Below, one piece after another: positions 32,001-43,700 of a stretch of 64,000 nt of DNA (position 1 is its first letter; the number at the start of each line of letters is the position of its first letter). The notes under the pieces are model-generated. The model ran no database searches. It saw only the letters and a list, made by a program, of their open reading frames with translations, and had not been told where the DNA came from. Both the position numbers and the translations under genes were made by a program. The stretch lies in contig WNKI01000002.1 of NCBI GenBank assembly GCA_015350385.1, positions 5,781,008 to 5,845,007 on the forward strand. Direction: 5' to 3'. Source of the DNA: Aculops lycopersici. Lineage: Eukaryota > Arthropoda > Arachnida > Trombidiformes > Eriophyidae.

Positions 32001-34385
32001 TATGACCGCACAGTTATCTTTCGACCAACCTGATCCTCAATGATTCACGTCCGGTCAGGTGAGAGGGTATCTAGGATGCGCAGATACCACGAACCAATTT
32101 CTTCTCCTTACGTTTGAGTTCTCGTTCAGTTTAACCTGAATTTGGAGCAAATTTTGTGCTCGTCCCAAGAGTATTGCTCAATATTCTTTCAGGGATTCCA
32201 AGTCACTTTTTTGAGCATTATTTTGCAACCTATTGTGATTTTTGCATCCGATTTCCAGTGTTATGTTCAACGATTCTTCTAGCATTGAATGTTTACTCAA
32301 TATCTCATCTTAATGCCAGAATAAATCATCCACCTCGATTCCTACGAATGCCTGCGTCTGGTAGTGACGCGTGAGGGCACGCTTAGTATGCCATTCAATT
32401 TACTGCCCCAGGGTTGAAAGTAGCAGTTTCACCTCGCAGCTAACTGACCACCACAACAGGTGAGTGGCTCAACGATCTAAGTGACTCGCCCACCTGGAAT
32501 CGATCGGTCGTATCAACTAGTGGTTTGGTTAGCTCGAAAAGACTAGCTAACCCGCTTGCTAGCAAGTGAATTGATTGATTGAAGTGAGCAAATCGGCGAG
32601 ACGAGTGTAAGTAGTTTTAAAGGTGAGCTTAGTGACTGTGTTTGAGCCACTAGTAAGGTTGTGGTGGTGGCGGTGGTGCCGGTAGCTGTAGATGTGGATG
32701 TGGATGTGAGCATCAGTAGTTTTCGACTAAAAAGATTCGGGGAGCAGCTGGCCAGCTAACTGTTTGTCTTAACAGTTAGCAGTGGTAGCAGGAGCAGAAG
32801 CATTAGGAGGCAACAAAAGGGATACAGTGTCTTCGAATAAAGGATTCATCTGTTGGGGGAGACGAATTTTAAAAAGGGGGGAAACGTGTTTTATTCAGCT
32901 CTGCAGCTATTTCTTATTAAGATTCGGGTCTAGGCGTGCACGCCCCTCTCAGATTACTCTCGCCTTTATTGAGGTGGAACTTGTTGCACTGATTTACAAT
33001 CGGGTTGAGGCCCGAGCCAACAGCATAAAATGGACAAACTAGACCCTCTTGTTGAACTTGTTTCCCTGATCTAAGGCGGCTGGAGGGGGTACCTCTCGTT
33101 GCGATTTGGTCGGTATGTTTTTTTTCTAAAATGGGTTGGCCGCCCCAGCACGCGTCTACTTATGTATAGAATGATAGCGCATATTCCTTGTCTTCCAATT
33201 TGCCCGAAATCTCGAAACGCCCCCGTCCCCTTAGGAACTCGTCCCGAAAAACTCTCGTTCCAGCAACATACAACAACCCAAAAATCGATGCTCAATAATT
33301 GATTTTTGTACAAACTTTCGTCTTGATTAGATTTCAGGTAAAAGAGAAGGAGAGAGAAAGAAAGCAAGCCATAGGCAACAGATAACAACAACCTGTTGCA
33401 TCTACCAACTGTCTTTACATGTAGCTGGCCAACTGAATGAAAGCGAGAAACCAACCTGTTGATGGTTTACGATCTCTCATCTAGTCCTTCTACCAGTCTA
33501 ACAAGTCTTGTAACTCGGAGAGCTCAATAACCCCTCAAGCCGGCCACCTGATTGCACGGTGGTCTTTGGGCGTGCAACAAGTGGTGGTTGTGGTAGCGGT
33601 AGTGGTAGTGGCAACTGATGGCTAGTGCCAGATGTCTAATTGCCGCAATCTCTGCCACCGCTTTTGCTTGGATGATAGCTCGCTAGCCGGCGGCTGATAA
33701 ATTTGTTTGCTGGCATCGATTTTCAATCGAAAGCGAGCAACACGCATTTCGAGTCAACTGCTATCTAGTCCGGAAGCCATCAGGTGGAAAGACCAACAGC
33801 AGCAAGTGGCACCATCAGAACAATTACCAGAGATTAAGAGACAGCAAAGGCATAAGCATAAGCATCATCAACAACAACATTGAACTCAACAATTTGTTGC
33901 TGTTTGGTGAGAGTAGCTTCAGTCGTTTGCCCGTAAGATAAGATAAACGTTTTCAACTGGCACCTGACTTGCCGCCGATTGGTCATCATATCCACACACT
34001 GTCTTCTCGCTATCTTTACTGTTACCACCACCACTGTTACTCTTGGAGGTCGTGCACACGAATCAAGCTTGGATCTCGTGCTCGCGATTCAATTTTACTT
34101 GGTATCACTTGTTACCCGTTTGATGCTTTTCGGCATCGAGGCTTGTGCATTTGGTTTGCACTTTGTTTTGCGTGGTCTCACTTCTCTTCTTTCTAGTTCA
34201 TCGCTTAAGATCAAGTCAAAATTAAACTTTGACTTTGTTGCTGAGCTGGAGTTTTGAACGAGCCACTGAGTATTGGAACAAAAGAAAGCCAGAGCGAGAA
34301 ATGGAAATAAAACTCGCCAGGTAGAGCGGCAAATCGGATGAACCAACTAGGAGTTTCCGCATCCGCACGCTGCGCGAGGGAGCCG

Positions 34386-34412
34386 ACGAGAGAGAGAGAG
34401 AGAGAGGGAGAG
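34386..34412. repeat. AG microsatellite
   Basis: GAGAGAGA run, one of several CT/AG tracts in this region (others near 26350 and 35331). Confidence 0.8.
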
Positions 34413-37400
34413 AGTAACAATGGAAAATGGGAGTAGTAATAAATGAATGCAGGTTTGGAATAAGCGAAGGCGAGCTAGCGGCAACCACTTGTTGGCGAGC
34501 AGGTTAGCTGGCTTGCCGGCCAAGTGGTGACGCTGGGAACTCGAGTGAAACTGTTAGCCACAGGTAGTTGGCGGCTTTGGAATGATAAATCATGCAAACC
34601 AGTGGGTGGCAACGTGGCTACCGTTTTGCGGGTTGCGTAACAGTAGCAACAACAACCTTTTTTTGCTACCGGTTGTTTGCCAGCTACGCAATCATCAGCA
34701 ACTTCGTTTTCGTTATCTTGCTCGTTGACTTTGCCGAGATTCCAAGTCAAATTTCAAGTGGCTCTTTGTTCTCCGCGCGCGTCCCTCTCTATCTCTGTCT
34801 CTTGGAACCAAACTTGAGACTTAGAATCTAGCAACAGGTTGTCTGTCCACTCAAGTTGCGCAATGGCGTCATGTGAGAACTTGAATGGCAAGATGTTGAA
34901 GCAGTGGCAAGCTCGAGACGATGATCGCTAGCTCCTTGTGTTCGTCCTGGTCAATCAGCCAAGACAAAAGTGGACAGGATTAAGCTGGACGATTGATTGT
35001 GGGTTTCAAGTTTGGTGGACTCCCAATCAAAACATTAGTTTTCGTGGCTTGAAGTTTCTGAATTTCAAATAAGAGGGAAAGGGGATGTTATCCATCACTT
35101 TTGAGGCGCAATTGAAGCTCACGCAAGCTAGCGAATCAATATTTACAACTGCTCAGTTTAATGAGCAAGCGACGCCTCTTGAGTACCTGAAACAGACCGC
35201 CACGCCCCTCCCGTACAACCCCAACAGCGTTCGTTTCTGTTGTTAAGTTTGGAAGGCTTAATCCCAGAGGACTAGCCACTTATTAGGTGGCAACAAATAG
35301 ACGCAATCGACAGGAGTGCAAGCGAGGGAGAGAGAGAGAGACAACAAGTGGTTGAGTTTTGGTGGGTAAAATAAATAAAATTTCCTCTTTTCTCCTTTTT
35401 GGTTAGTCGATTTTATCTCAGGTAGTCGCAGGGACAGACAATGGATCGCGGGCCAAATTAGTTCAAGAGCCAACGTCGCTGCCACTGCCGCCGCCGCCAC
35501 CACCACCACCGACTCCAAGTCTCTTTCCGCCCACGAGATGCTGGCCAGGTAACCAGCGTCGCGATCGTGGGGTTAATTTGTCACACTTGCCCAACTGGCT
35601 CGCCGAATCGGTTGAGAATAAGAACTGGCGAGTGAACCACTGAACAGGTCAAGTGGAGACGGTGGTGGATAGACGCAACCACCGGCCGCCTTTCCATGCA
35701 ATTGAATTTGATCAGACACCTGCGAGATTTTATTTTAGTTTAGCCTAAGAATTTAGTCTGGATTCAGCGCACACCAAAATGAGAAGCGCAAACAAGTGGT
35801 TGTTTCCGCGACTTGCGATTGCCTTACTGCATGGCTGTTGCCGGTAGTGGTGTCGGTGGAGGTTGTGTAGCATAGAATTTCTATCATTAATTCCAAGATC
35901 TGTCTCGTCTCATTTGGCTGCATAATCAGAGAAAAGGAGCTAGCGAGAGACAAAAAAAGCGTCTTGTTTGCCGATGATACATGCAGCATTCCAGGAGGCA
36001 AAGTGAAAAATTAGCCCAATACTGGAGAGAGGCAAGGATATTACTATGAGACAACTGGTGTCGCGAGAGGAAGGAAGAAGGTCAATGGGGTAGCAAGCGA
36101 CCGTTAGAATTCGCGACCATGTTGTCCCGCTTGTCCAATGCCTACCTGTTGCGTCTGCCATAGTTGCCATCGTTACTATCTCCATCTCTGTCCCTGTCGC
36201 TTACCGTCTTCGTTAGCCGTCTTTTTGCTTATTGCCGCCAATGCGTAATGCCAATGAGCTAGTGAAGAAACTTGGTAACGATTCCGTTAATAGGAGAGAT
36301 ACAGAGAAAGAGAGAAGAAGCTAGTTGAAGTTGTAAATCTTATGTGCCGCAAGCATTGCAGACGACCAAACTGGCTGGCCAAGTTTTAGCGCAAATCTAC
36401 TTAGTCCCTTCGAGTTCTTCAAGATTTGTTGCTTGGATGGATTTTAACGGCTCGGAATTAATATGAGCTTCGTGTGTCCAGCCTATCGGTTGCTTGTTTG
36501 CGACTGCCTAAAACTCTTCAGGAGAAAACTTGGAAGCTAAAGCGCCATCGGGAAGTGAAGAGCGGAAAATGGGCGTTTGCTCCGTGGCAAAGCTAAATCA
36601 TGCACTTCCAAGGCACACGGCCGAATGTGTGCCGCGCAAGATCAACAGGTGAGTCGTCGATTGCGACGAGCTTGTCGAGAACCGAGACACCAAGTAGAGG
36701 ACGACCGAGACGAGGGAAAAAGCAAACACTTGTTGAGCGAATCCGCTGCTCATTGGTGATGGCGGGACTGCCGCCTGTTATTGTTGCTCTGTTATGAGGT
36801 AGGGAGAGGGGAAAAGCATCAAAAAGCCGGCTAACGGTCCTGCAACTTACCTGGCGAGTCGTTTGCTTTGCTCGCTGATCAACTCGCCGCTCGTCCTATC
36901 CATTCAGGTGGAGGAATCCAACTTTTGAGGATATGCAAGAGGACTTTTAGCGCCAATTTTTGGTCCAACTCCTCGAAGGTTCAACTTCTTCTTCTCCTCC
37001 CATTTTTTACCTGCAATCGAAATAAACTTCAATGGTGCAGCAAATCCTCGAAGGCTGGCCAAAAATAGTAATCATCGTCACTGTTGATGTTGTTGTTGTT
37101 GTTGTTGTATTTGTGTATGAGTAGTATAAATGTTGGAAACTACTACGAACTAGCCGCTAATATGTTTAGCTTGCCACTGCTGCCGTTGTTGCTCTTGCCA
37201 GTTTCCAACTCACTTGCTTAGCTTTCCGATCATCGTCATGATGAACAATCATTTCCGTCACTTGAACGCCATGCACTCATGTCAGCTCAAGCTGGCAGTT
37301 TACTCTTCTTTTAGTGTAGACTTTCATAAGCTTTCGGGTAGAGGGACGGGGCAACAAAACAAGAGGACAAGTGTAATCCTTCGGCTGCAACCTGTGGCTT

Positions 37401-39217
37401 TAAGTCGCGCGCGTCGTCTTCGCTCCTGCGTTGTTATCCGTTATAAGTGGATAAGACGAGATACAGAAACGAAGCGATAGAGAGCATCGACGAAGCGACT
37501 TTGCGGTCTTACTCTCTGGCCGTTAAGTCTAAAAGAGAGACTAAAAGGATCCAAAGAGCAGCAACCATCTGTAAACTCAAGCGCGACTTTGGCGCTCGAA
37601 CTAGAGCTCAGTCTTGTCTCGTCGTCGTCTTTTTTGATGTTGTCGTTTTAGTCGTAGTCGCTAGCATCGTCGTCGTTGTAATGGTTGTTGTTACGGGAGA
37701 TTAGCGCAAATCTCTGGCTCGGCGCCCAAAAATCTACCATCCCGAAGCGCGGCTCATGTTTGCCAAATCGCCAGGTAAATGGGTTAATATCAGCAACCAA
37801 ATCCAAAGTCATCAGTAACATTAGCAGCAAACTTACTCACTCACTTACTCTCTCACTCAGTGACTAGCGGCAAGGCAAACTGACGACATCATTTGACTTG
37901 GTCCCTTCACCTTTTGATCAGCTCTTTGCCTCTGGTTACAATGGTCGCCAAACGGCCAAATTGTAACCGTTAGACTTGACTTGCCAAGGTTCAGATTCGC
38001 ATCTATCCCTTACTGTCATGTCTGCGTTCATCCAGCAAAAACTTAGACAACCGAAGGCGCCAACACTTTGGACACTCGACTAGAGAAACAAACAAGGATT
38101 TGGAAGGTAGAGAGAGAGCGAAAGGAAGAAGCTCGAGGCTAAATAAGGGATGAGCTCTAGTTACTCCGCATGCTTGCTCAAGATGCGTCTTGCCATCTAC
38201 CTGCTTAAAGCAACGGAAACTTGAAACTAACTTATCAACATTAAGCACACGGCCACTTGTTTTTGTGTCTCGTTTATCTGCTCCGACTTCTCTCATTCAG
38301 CTCGTCAGTTTCTTGGTATAGCCAACCGGCTAGCTGCCGACGAACACAAGCCCACCGCACGATATGCAGATTCTGTCGCTCGATACTGGGAATCAGTAAG
38401 TTAAAAAGGAGGAGTAGAAATGGTTATGATAATAGTGTTGGCATCCGTATCATTACTATCATTGGAAACCTCTTGACTCCTTTCGGCTCATCTCGCCACC
38501 TGTTGCAGGGTTTCATTTTCAACCGTTGGATTGCGCGATACATTTTCAATGACTTAAAGTTGCATGCCCATCTGGCGCGAGGGAGAGAGAAAAATGTCCT
38601 AGTCGCAAGGCCAATCTGCAGTTGATCAGAAGCCTCGAGGGACATGTGCGAGCATGGTACTTGTTAGTTAGCTAGCGAGAGAGCAAACGTAAAATTTATA
38701 GCCTGAAAAAGGTGTCACCTGTTGATTGGTTTGCAAAAAGTTCCGCGAATCAGATAAAATTGTGTGACTTTTTCCCCGTCCCCCGAGGCAGCCTCGGTGG
38801 TGCAGTCAATTGTTTTTGTTTTGTTTCCTTATTCTGAATCTCTCGAGTTGCTCAATGAATAATGATGTTGGCCTCTGTATTACGTATTTGACTTGTGGGT
38901 ACCATGTATTTAAGTGGAACCTTTATTAGATCAGAGAGCAGAAAATCATTTATCGATCGAGATTTGCATGCAGTTTTCCATTCCATATTTTCAGATTGAA
39001 AATGACTGAAAAGCGGTGCACCATTTCTCTAACCGAATGGTGCACAAGTGCATGCACCAAAAGGGGCGGAGCCGTCCCTTTATTCGCTTCTGGTGCATCC
39101 AAAGCAGCGATGGCCGCAACAACTTGTTGCTGACCAAGTGAGCGAAGGAGGGGGATAAGCCGCTCGATTGGTCAGCAGCTCGCATTCTTCACCACACACA
39201 AACTCTCGTGCGCTTGT

Positions 39218-39225
39218 CTCGCATC
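39218..39225. repeat. Target site duplication, left
   Basis: CTCGCATC, identical to 39747-39754 on the other side of the hAT-like element. Confidence 0.9.
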
Positions 39226-39746
39226 TAGTGTTGTGGGTCAGGCATGCCTTAAGGCATTTTTGCACAGAAAATGAAATGAGCGGCACAGAGAAAAAATGCC
39301 TTAAGGCAAAAAAGTGCCTTAAGGCAACACGGGCCTTTAAGGCGCCTGAAAGGCAGGGTCTGTCGTGCGCCTTAAGGCGCCTTAAGGCAAAATAGCGAGA
39401 AATTGGGGACTAAACAGCACATAAACACCTGTAGAACACGAAATTTGAGAAGATTTTTTGACGCTATGGGCCGCACAAAGGTACCGGAGCTATGTGCGCC
39501 TAACTCCCTAGCTAATTCACGGTATCACCGAGCGAAAAAGTTGCGATATGTGCCTTAAGGCATCTATGCCTTAAGGCCGAATCAGGCATCAGGCACAAAA
39601 AGGCACAAAAAGGCGCAAAAGGCAGCCTTAAGGCACATTTTTTTCATCGATTTTTCGGGGTGAGTGCCTTAAGGCGCCTGTCAGGAATTTTCTGTGCCGA
39701 CGCTGTGCCGACTATTGCCTTAAGGCATGCCTGACCCACAACACTA
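39226..39746. mobile_element. Non-autonomous hAT-like DNA transposon (MITE) with 8-bp target site duplication
   Basis: 521 bases with perfect 31-base terminal inverted repeats (39226-39256 and 39716-39746, outer end TAGTGTTGTGGGTC). It is flanked by identical 8-base copies of CTCGCATC at 39218-39225 and 39747-39754. An 8-base target duplication and a TAGTG/CAGTG-type terminus are hallmarks of the hAT superfamily. There is no transposase frame, so it would need an enzyme supplied elsewhere. The interior carries ten copies of the palindrome CCTTAAGG, including one in each terminal repeat. The perfect termini and duplication suggest recent insertion. Confidence 0.92.
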
Positions 39747-39754
39747 CTCGCATC
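39747..39754. repeat. Target site duplication, right
   Basis: CTCGCATC, matching 39218-39225. Confidence 0.9.
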
Positions 39755-40688
39755 TGCCTCTAGTGCCACCCCCTTTTTTATTATAAAATATCGTAGACTC
39801 GCATACAAAATGGTGGGGAACGCACAAGAAAAAACTGAGCAAGCCGGCCTTTAAAACCGGCTTCAAAGCGAGCAGCGGCAACGGTGGCCACTTGTTTTTG
39901 CTCTTGCCGTATTACTTCTCTCCATTTCTTGAAGCCGCCGATCGACTGGCCGCCTACCTGCCTGCCTTTCAGTTAAGGATTCAAAGTTCGAATTTTGCCA
40001 TCGTCCATTGGAGAAGCGAATGAGGGAGAGAAAAATTTGAATGGGTGAGTCAACTTCTTTCAGCTCATGAAAGGAGAGGAAGAATGTTTGTTGGCCACCA
40101 CCGAGTTGCGCTGGAATGTTGTTGATGCTCGCCTCCTCCTCTTTCTCGTTTCGTCTCATTTCATCTTATTTCATGAGGCTATACATACATCTGCTGCAAA
40201 GAGACGAGATAGTAACGCAAAGGAGAAAGAGAAGGATAGAGATAGATAAATGGAAATAGCGTTCGAGCGAATGAGAAAAACGACAACTCCATTCTGGCTG
40301 TTGAAATTAAATCCCAAACTGGACATTGAATCTCTAATTAGATTTTCCACCTCCTACAGATGTATTGTAACGTCTAAAAAAGTTGAGACAAGAGTTGAGA
40401 CACTCACCATTGCAGAAAATTATCCAGCTTTTAATCTTTAAAAGATTGCCATTAATTAAGAAATGAGAAATAAATTTGGCGGGCTCAAGATCAGCAGCAA
40501 GCTTTGAGGCGACAAGATGAAGACAGAAACAAAGATAGGAGTTGAGAAGATTTCAAGCAAACTTTATGAACAAATATAGCAGCAACAATAATGAAGTAAT
40601 ACTTGTCTTTATATTGTTCTGTTTTATATCAAATTTATAATTTATTTATACCTAGAAGTCTATTTTACCATAGAGCAATCAAGCGAAG

Positions 40689-40702
40689 CGTTTCAATTTT
40701 AG
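40689..40702 (+). promoter_or_regulatory. Putative 3' splice site before the giant Q-rich ORF
   Basis: Pyrimidine-rich GCGTTTCAATTTTAG ends at AG 40701-40702, 23 bases before the ATG. It suggests that a non-coding first exon is joined from upstream. Confidence 0.4.
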
Positions 40703-40725
40703 GTGCCAAATAGAAAGCCAGAAAA

Positions 40726-43700
40726 ATGGACAAACCAACCCAACGGGCAGGTGTACAGACACCGGCCACCACAGCAACAAGTGGCGGTCGCCCTTCGCGA
40801 GGAATGACGAGACAAGCGATGGCAAATACAGCCACCAAAAATGACAAATCTCAGGTGGCACCAGCAGAAAGAACGCCAGCAACAACAACATCAACAGGTG
40901 TCGAGGAGAGAGACCCAAAAAAGAGATCGGGCTCGAAACTCAACAGGCTGCTGAGCAACATTGAGCGCTCGATTATGTCACAATTTGGAGGAAACGGAAG
41001 CCATCAGCAGCAAGAGCAGCGAAAGCGAGCGTCTAGTTCGACTAACAACAATAAGTCGCCAGTCGCTGGCAAGGCGACTGCAACAAGTGGCTGCAGCTCG
41101 GCGCAACCAGCTACCCCGATTAAATTTCATAACAAGCCGAAGGCTCCTGTTGCGCCGCCACAAAGCCAGACTAAAATGACACCACCTTCAGCGAGTCAAG
41201 CGAAAGCAAAGACTAGCTCGACAAAGACTACGACGACGACGACGACGACGACAAAAGTTGATTCGTCGCATCAGAAACAAAAGCAAATAACTAGCATCTC
41301 GGCGCCGATTATGAGCAGCAGCAGTAACAGCAGTGGTTACAATAACACTAGCGGCAGCATTATCACAAATCCAAGTGAACGGGGTAATGTTACATCAGCA
41401 TCAGCCCCAACTACAACCTCTAGCTTAGCCACATCCCACCACCAGAGACTCCCAATTCCGCCGCCACATGCAAACGACGAGGCGAGAAACCAGAGCCATC
41501 GAGTTTTATTTGGGGCGACAATAGTTGATACGAGCAGTCAGTCGAATAGTAGTCATCACAACCACAACACCGCCAACAACAGTAATAAATCTGTAAGTTT
41601 AAATAGCAAATTGCAACAAGATGAGTTAAGTGCCAAGATCGAAGCCATACGATTGGACGACCGTGAGTCGCCTGCCTCCTCGTCGGCGAGGTCGCTGCCA
41701 GCATCAAGCTTAACAAGTGCCACTTCAACTACAAATATCAACAGCAGCAGCAACAGTAGTAGCAATAACCATAACCATAACAATAACAATAACAATAGAT
41801 CTCACCATGATCAATTAGTAGGGCAAGCAAACACAATTGGCAACAACATGATTCTAATTAGAGCAGTAAATCAGAATCTCAACGGTGGCCATGGCAACCA
41901 GCAGCAAGCAACGGGTGCGACGACACTTCTGTCGCATCACCAACATTTGCCGCAAATGCAAATGCATCAACAGCAGCAACAAAGGGTCTTATCGCAGCAA
42001 CAGTTTGTTAACAACAGTAACCAAGTGCCAATAACAATGACAACAAACAATACTCGGCAGCAACAGCAGCAGCAATTGCAGCATAATAATATCTACTCCT
42101 CGAATGGTTTGCAGGACAGTCCAATTGTTATGTCCAATATTGACCATGGCCAGCAAATTTACGCAAACGCGCCACCAAAACCCCGGAGGTATCAGTATTA
42201 CAACTATACAAACGCATTTCCTGTCATCCACCAGCAACAACAGCAGCAATCATCCCCCCAACTAAACCCCTTTAATCAGCACCAACAGGTGCTGGCGCCG
42301 CCGTCGCAAAGGTATATAAATTTGCAACAAAGTCAACAGCAACACTCAGATCAGAGTAGTAGCAGCGGTAACCAAAACGCAGCTATGTTCCAGCAACAAC
42401 AACAGCAGCAGCATCGTCGGCAAATTAACCAAGAGTTGCAACATAATGGATTCTACATGCAACAGCAGCAACAAATGGCCAAAAACCTCCTTGCGCCGGC
42501 TCCCTATTATCTCATGTCCAAGTCAAAGTCTAGTCTAGATGCGGGAGATTTGGTGAGGTTCAAGTCAGAGTCTCGTTTGGATGCATTAAGCAGCGCAAAT
42601 TTGCCATTACGTCACCTACAAGCTCAGCAACAGCAGCAGCCGATCTACGGAACTCTTAGCCGAAACCACCAGTTGAATCACCATTTGAGCTATAAATCTA
42701 TTGGCACTGTATATCAGCAGCAGCAGCAACCGCCGCTACAGCAAAAACAGAATCAACAGTTGGATATCCTGCAGAGAAGCAAGTCGGTAAGCCACCTGTT
42801 GCAGCCGCTATACGACCAAACTGCGACAATTGGACGACACCCACAGCAACAGCAACAGCAACAACAACAGCACCTGCACCATCAGCAATTTCAACAACAG
42901 CAAGCTAGACACCAAGACTACCATCGGCAACTCGTGCAGCAAAATCAAGCTAGCAAGCTTCTCACCGTCTCGTCAGCTTCAACCACAAATCTAAGCTCGC
43001 TAGGCGCAGGAAACCAATCGAATGGATACAATGTTCCAGAATTAGATCTGAGCCAAAGAGCAAGCACTAATTCTAACACATTTGCCAAGACCCCATCTAG
43101 TCACCACATCAATGTTTTGGGCACCAATAGTCAACACCAACAAAGTCCATCAACGAGTGCCGCTAGCCAATTGTTTCTAACCACAGCACTGAGGCAGCAG
43201 CACCAGCAATTCAACATGAGAGGCCAGCACCAACAACCACAACAACAACAGCAGCAGCAGCAGTATCATGCAACAATGAGTAATGCAGCAACAAGTGGCT
43301 CGGCGCCAACCAATGCCAACTTGTTCTCGAATGCTGGGCAAAGCCAACACAACAAACCGCCGGCGCAGTTACAGTTCATTAGACAACAACAATCGTCGCA
43401 ACAGCAGCAGGCAGCTTACAACAACCATAGAGTGTCGTTGGATGATAAGATTAGAAACTTGTTGATTGGAAGCAGCGGTGTTGGTGTTGGCGGCGATCAA
43501 TGTGATTCTAGTGCAACAAGTGGTCGCGGCGGCTCGCCGCTAGCTTCAAAGCGCCACTACGACAATTCAATTTACCAGCGGCAACAACAATACCCCAGTG
43601 GCATTAATTCTAATAACTATGCCGATGAGTCGTTGTCATTGTCGTCGAACGTTATAATGAGCACGCAACCGACAACATGGACCACGACAACGACGACAAC

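Larger units (their letters stand above)
25281..40725. other. 15.4 kb gene-free region between tetraspanin and the giant Q-rich gene
   Basis: No reading frame here has family motifs or convincing length. Both flanking genes are transcribed outwards and both show a 3' splice site just before the start codon, so the stretch probably holds 5' UTR exons, first introns and enhancers. A perfect donor CAG|GTAAGT occurs at about 29172-29180 (+). Content otherwise: CT microsatellites, an assembly gap, an ACGT-rich tract, one hAT-like element (39226-39746) and many copies of the words CAACAAGTGG and CAACAGGT. Confidence 0.6.

Noticed and set aside
39168..39395. Lys/Ala/Leu-rich frame over the transposon end
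   Set aside because: Translation of the CCTTAAGG palindromes. No coding meaning.
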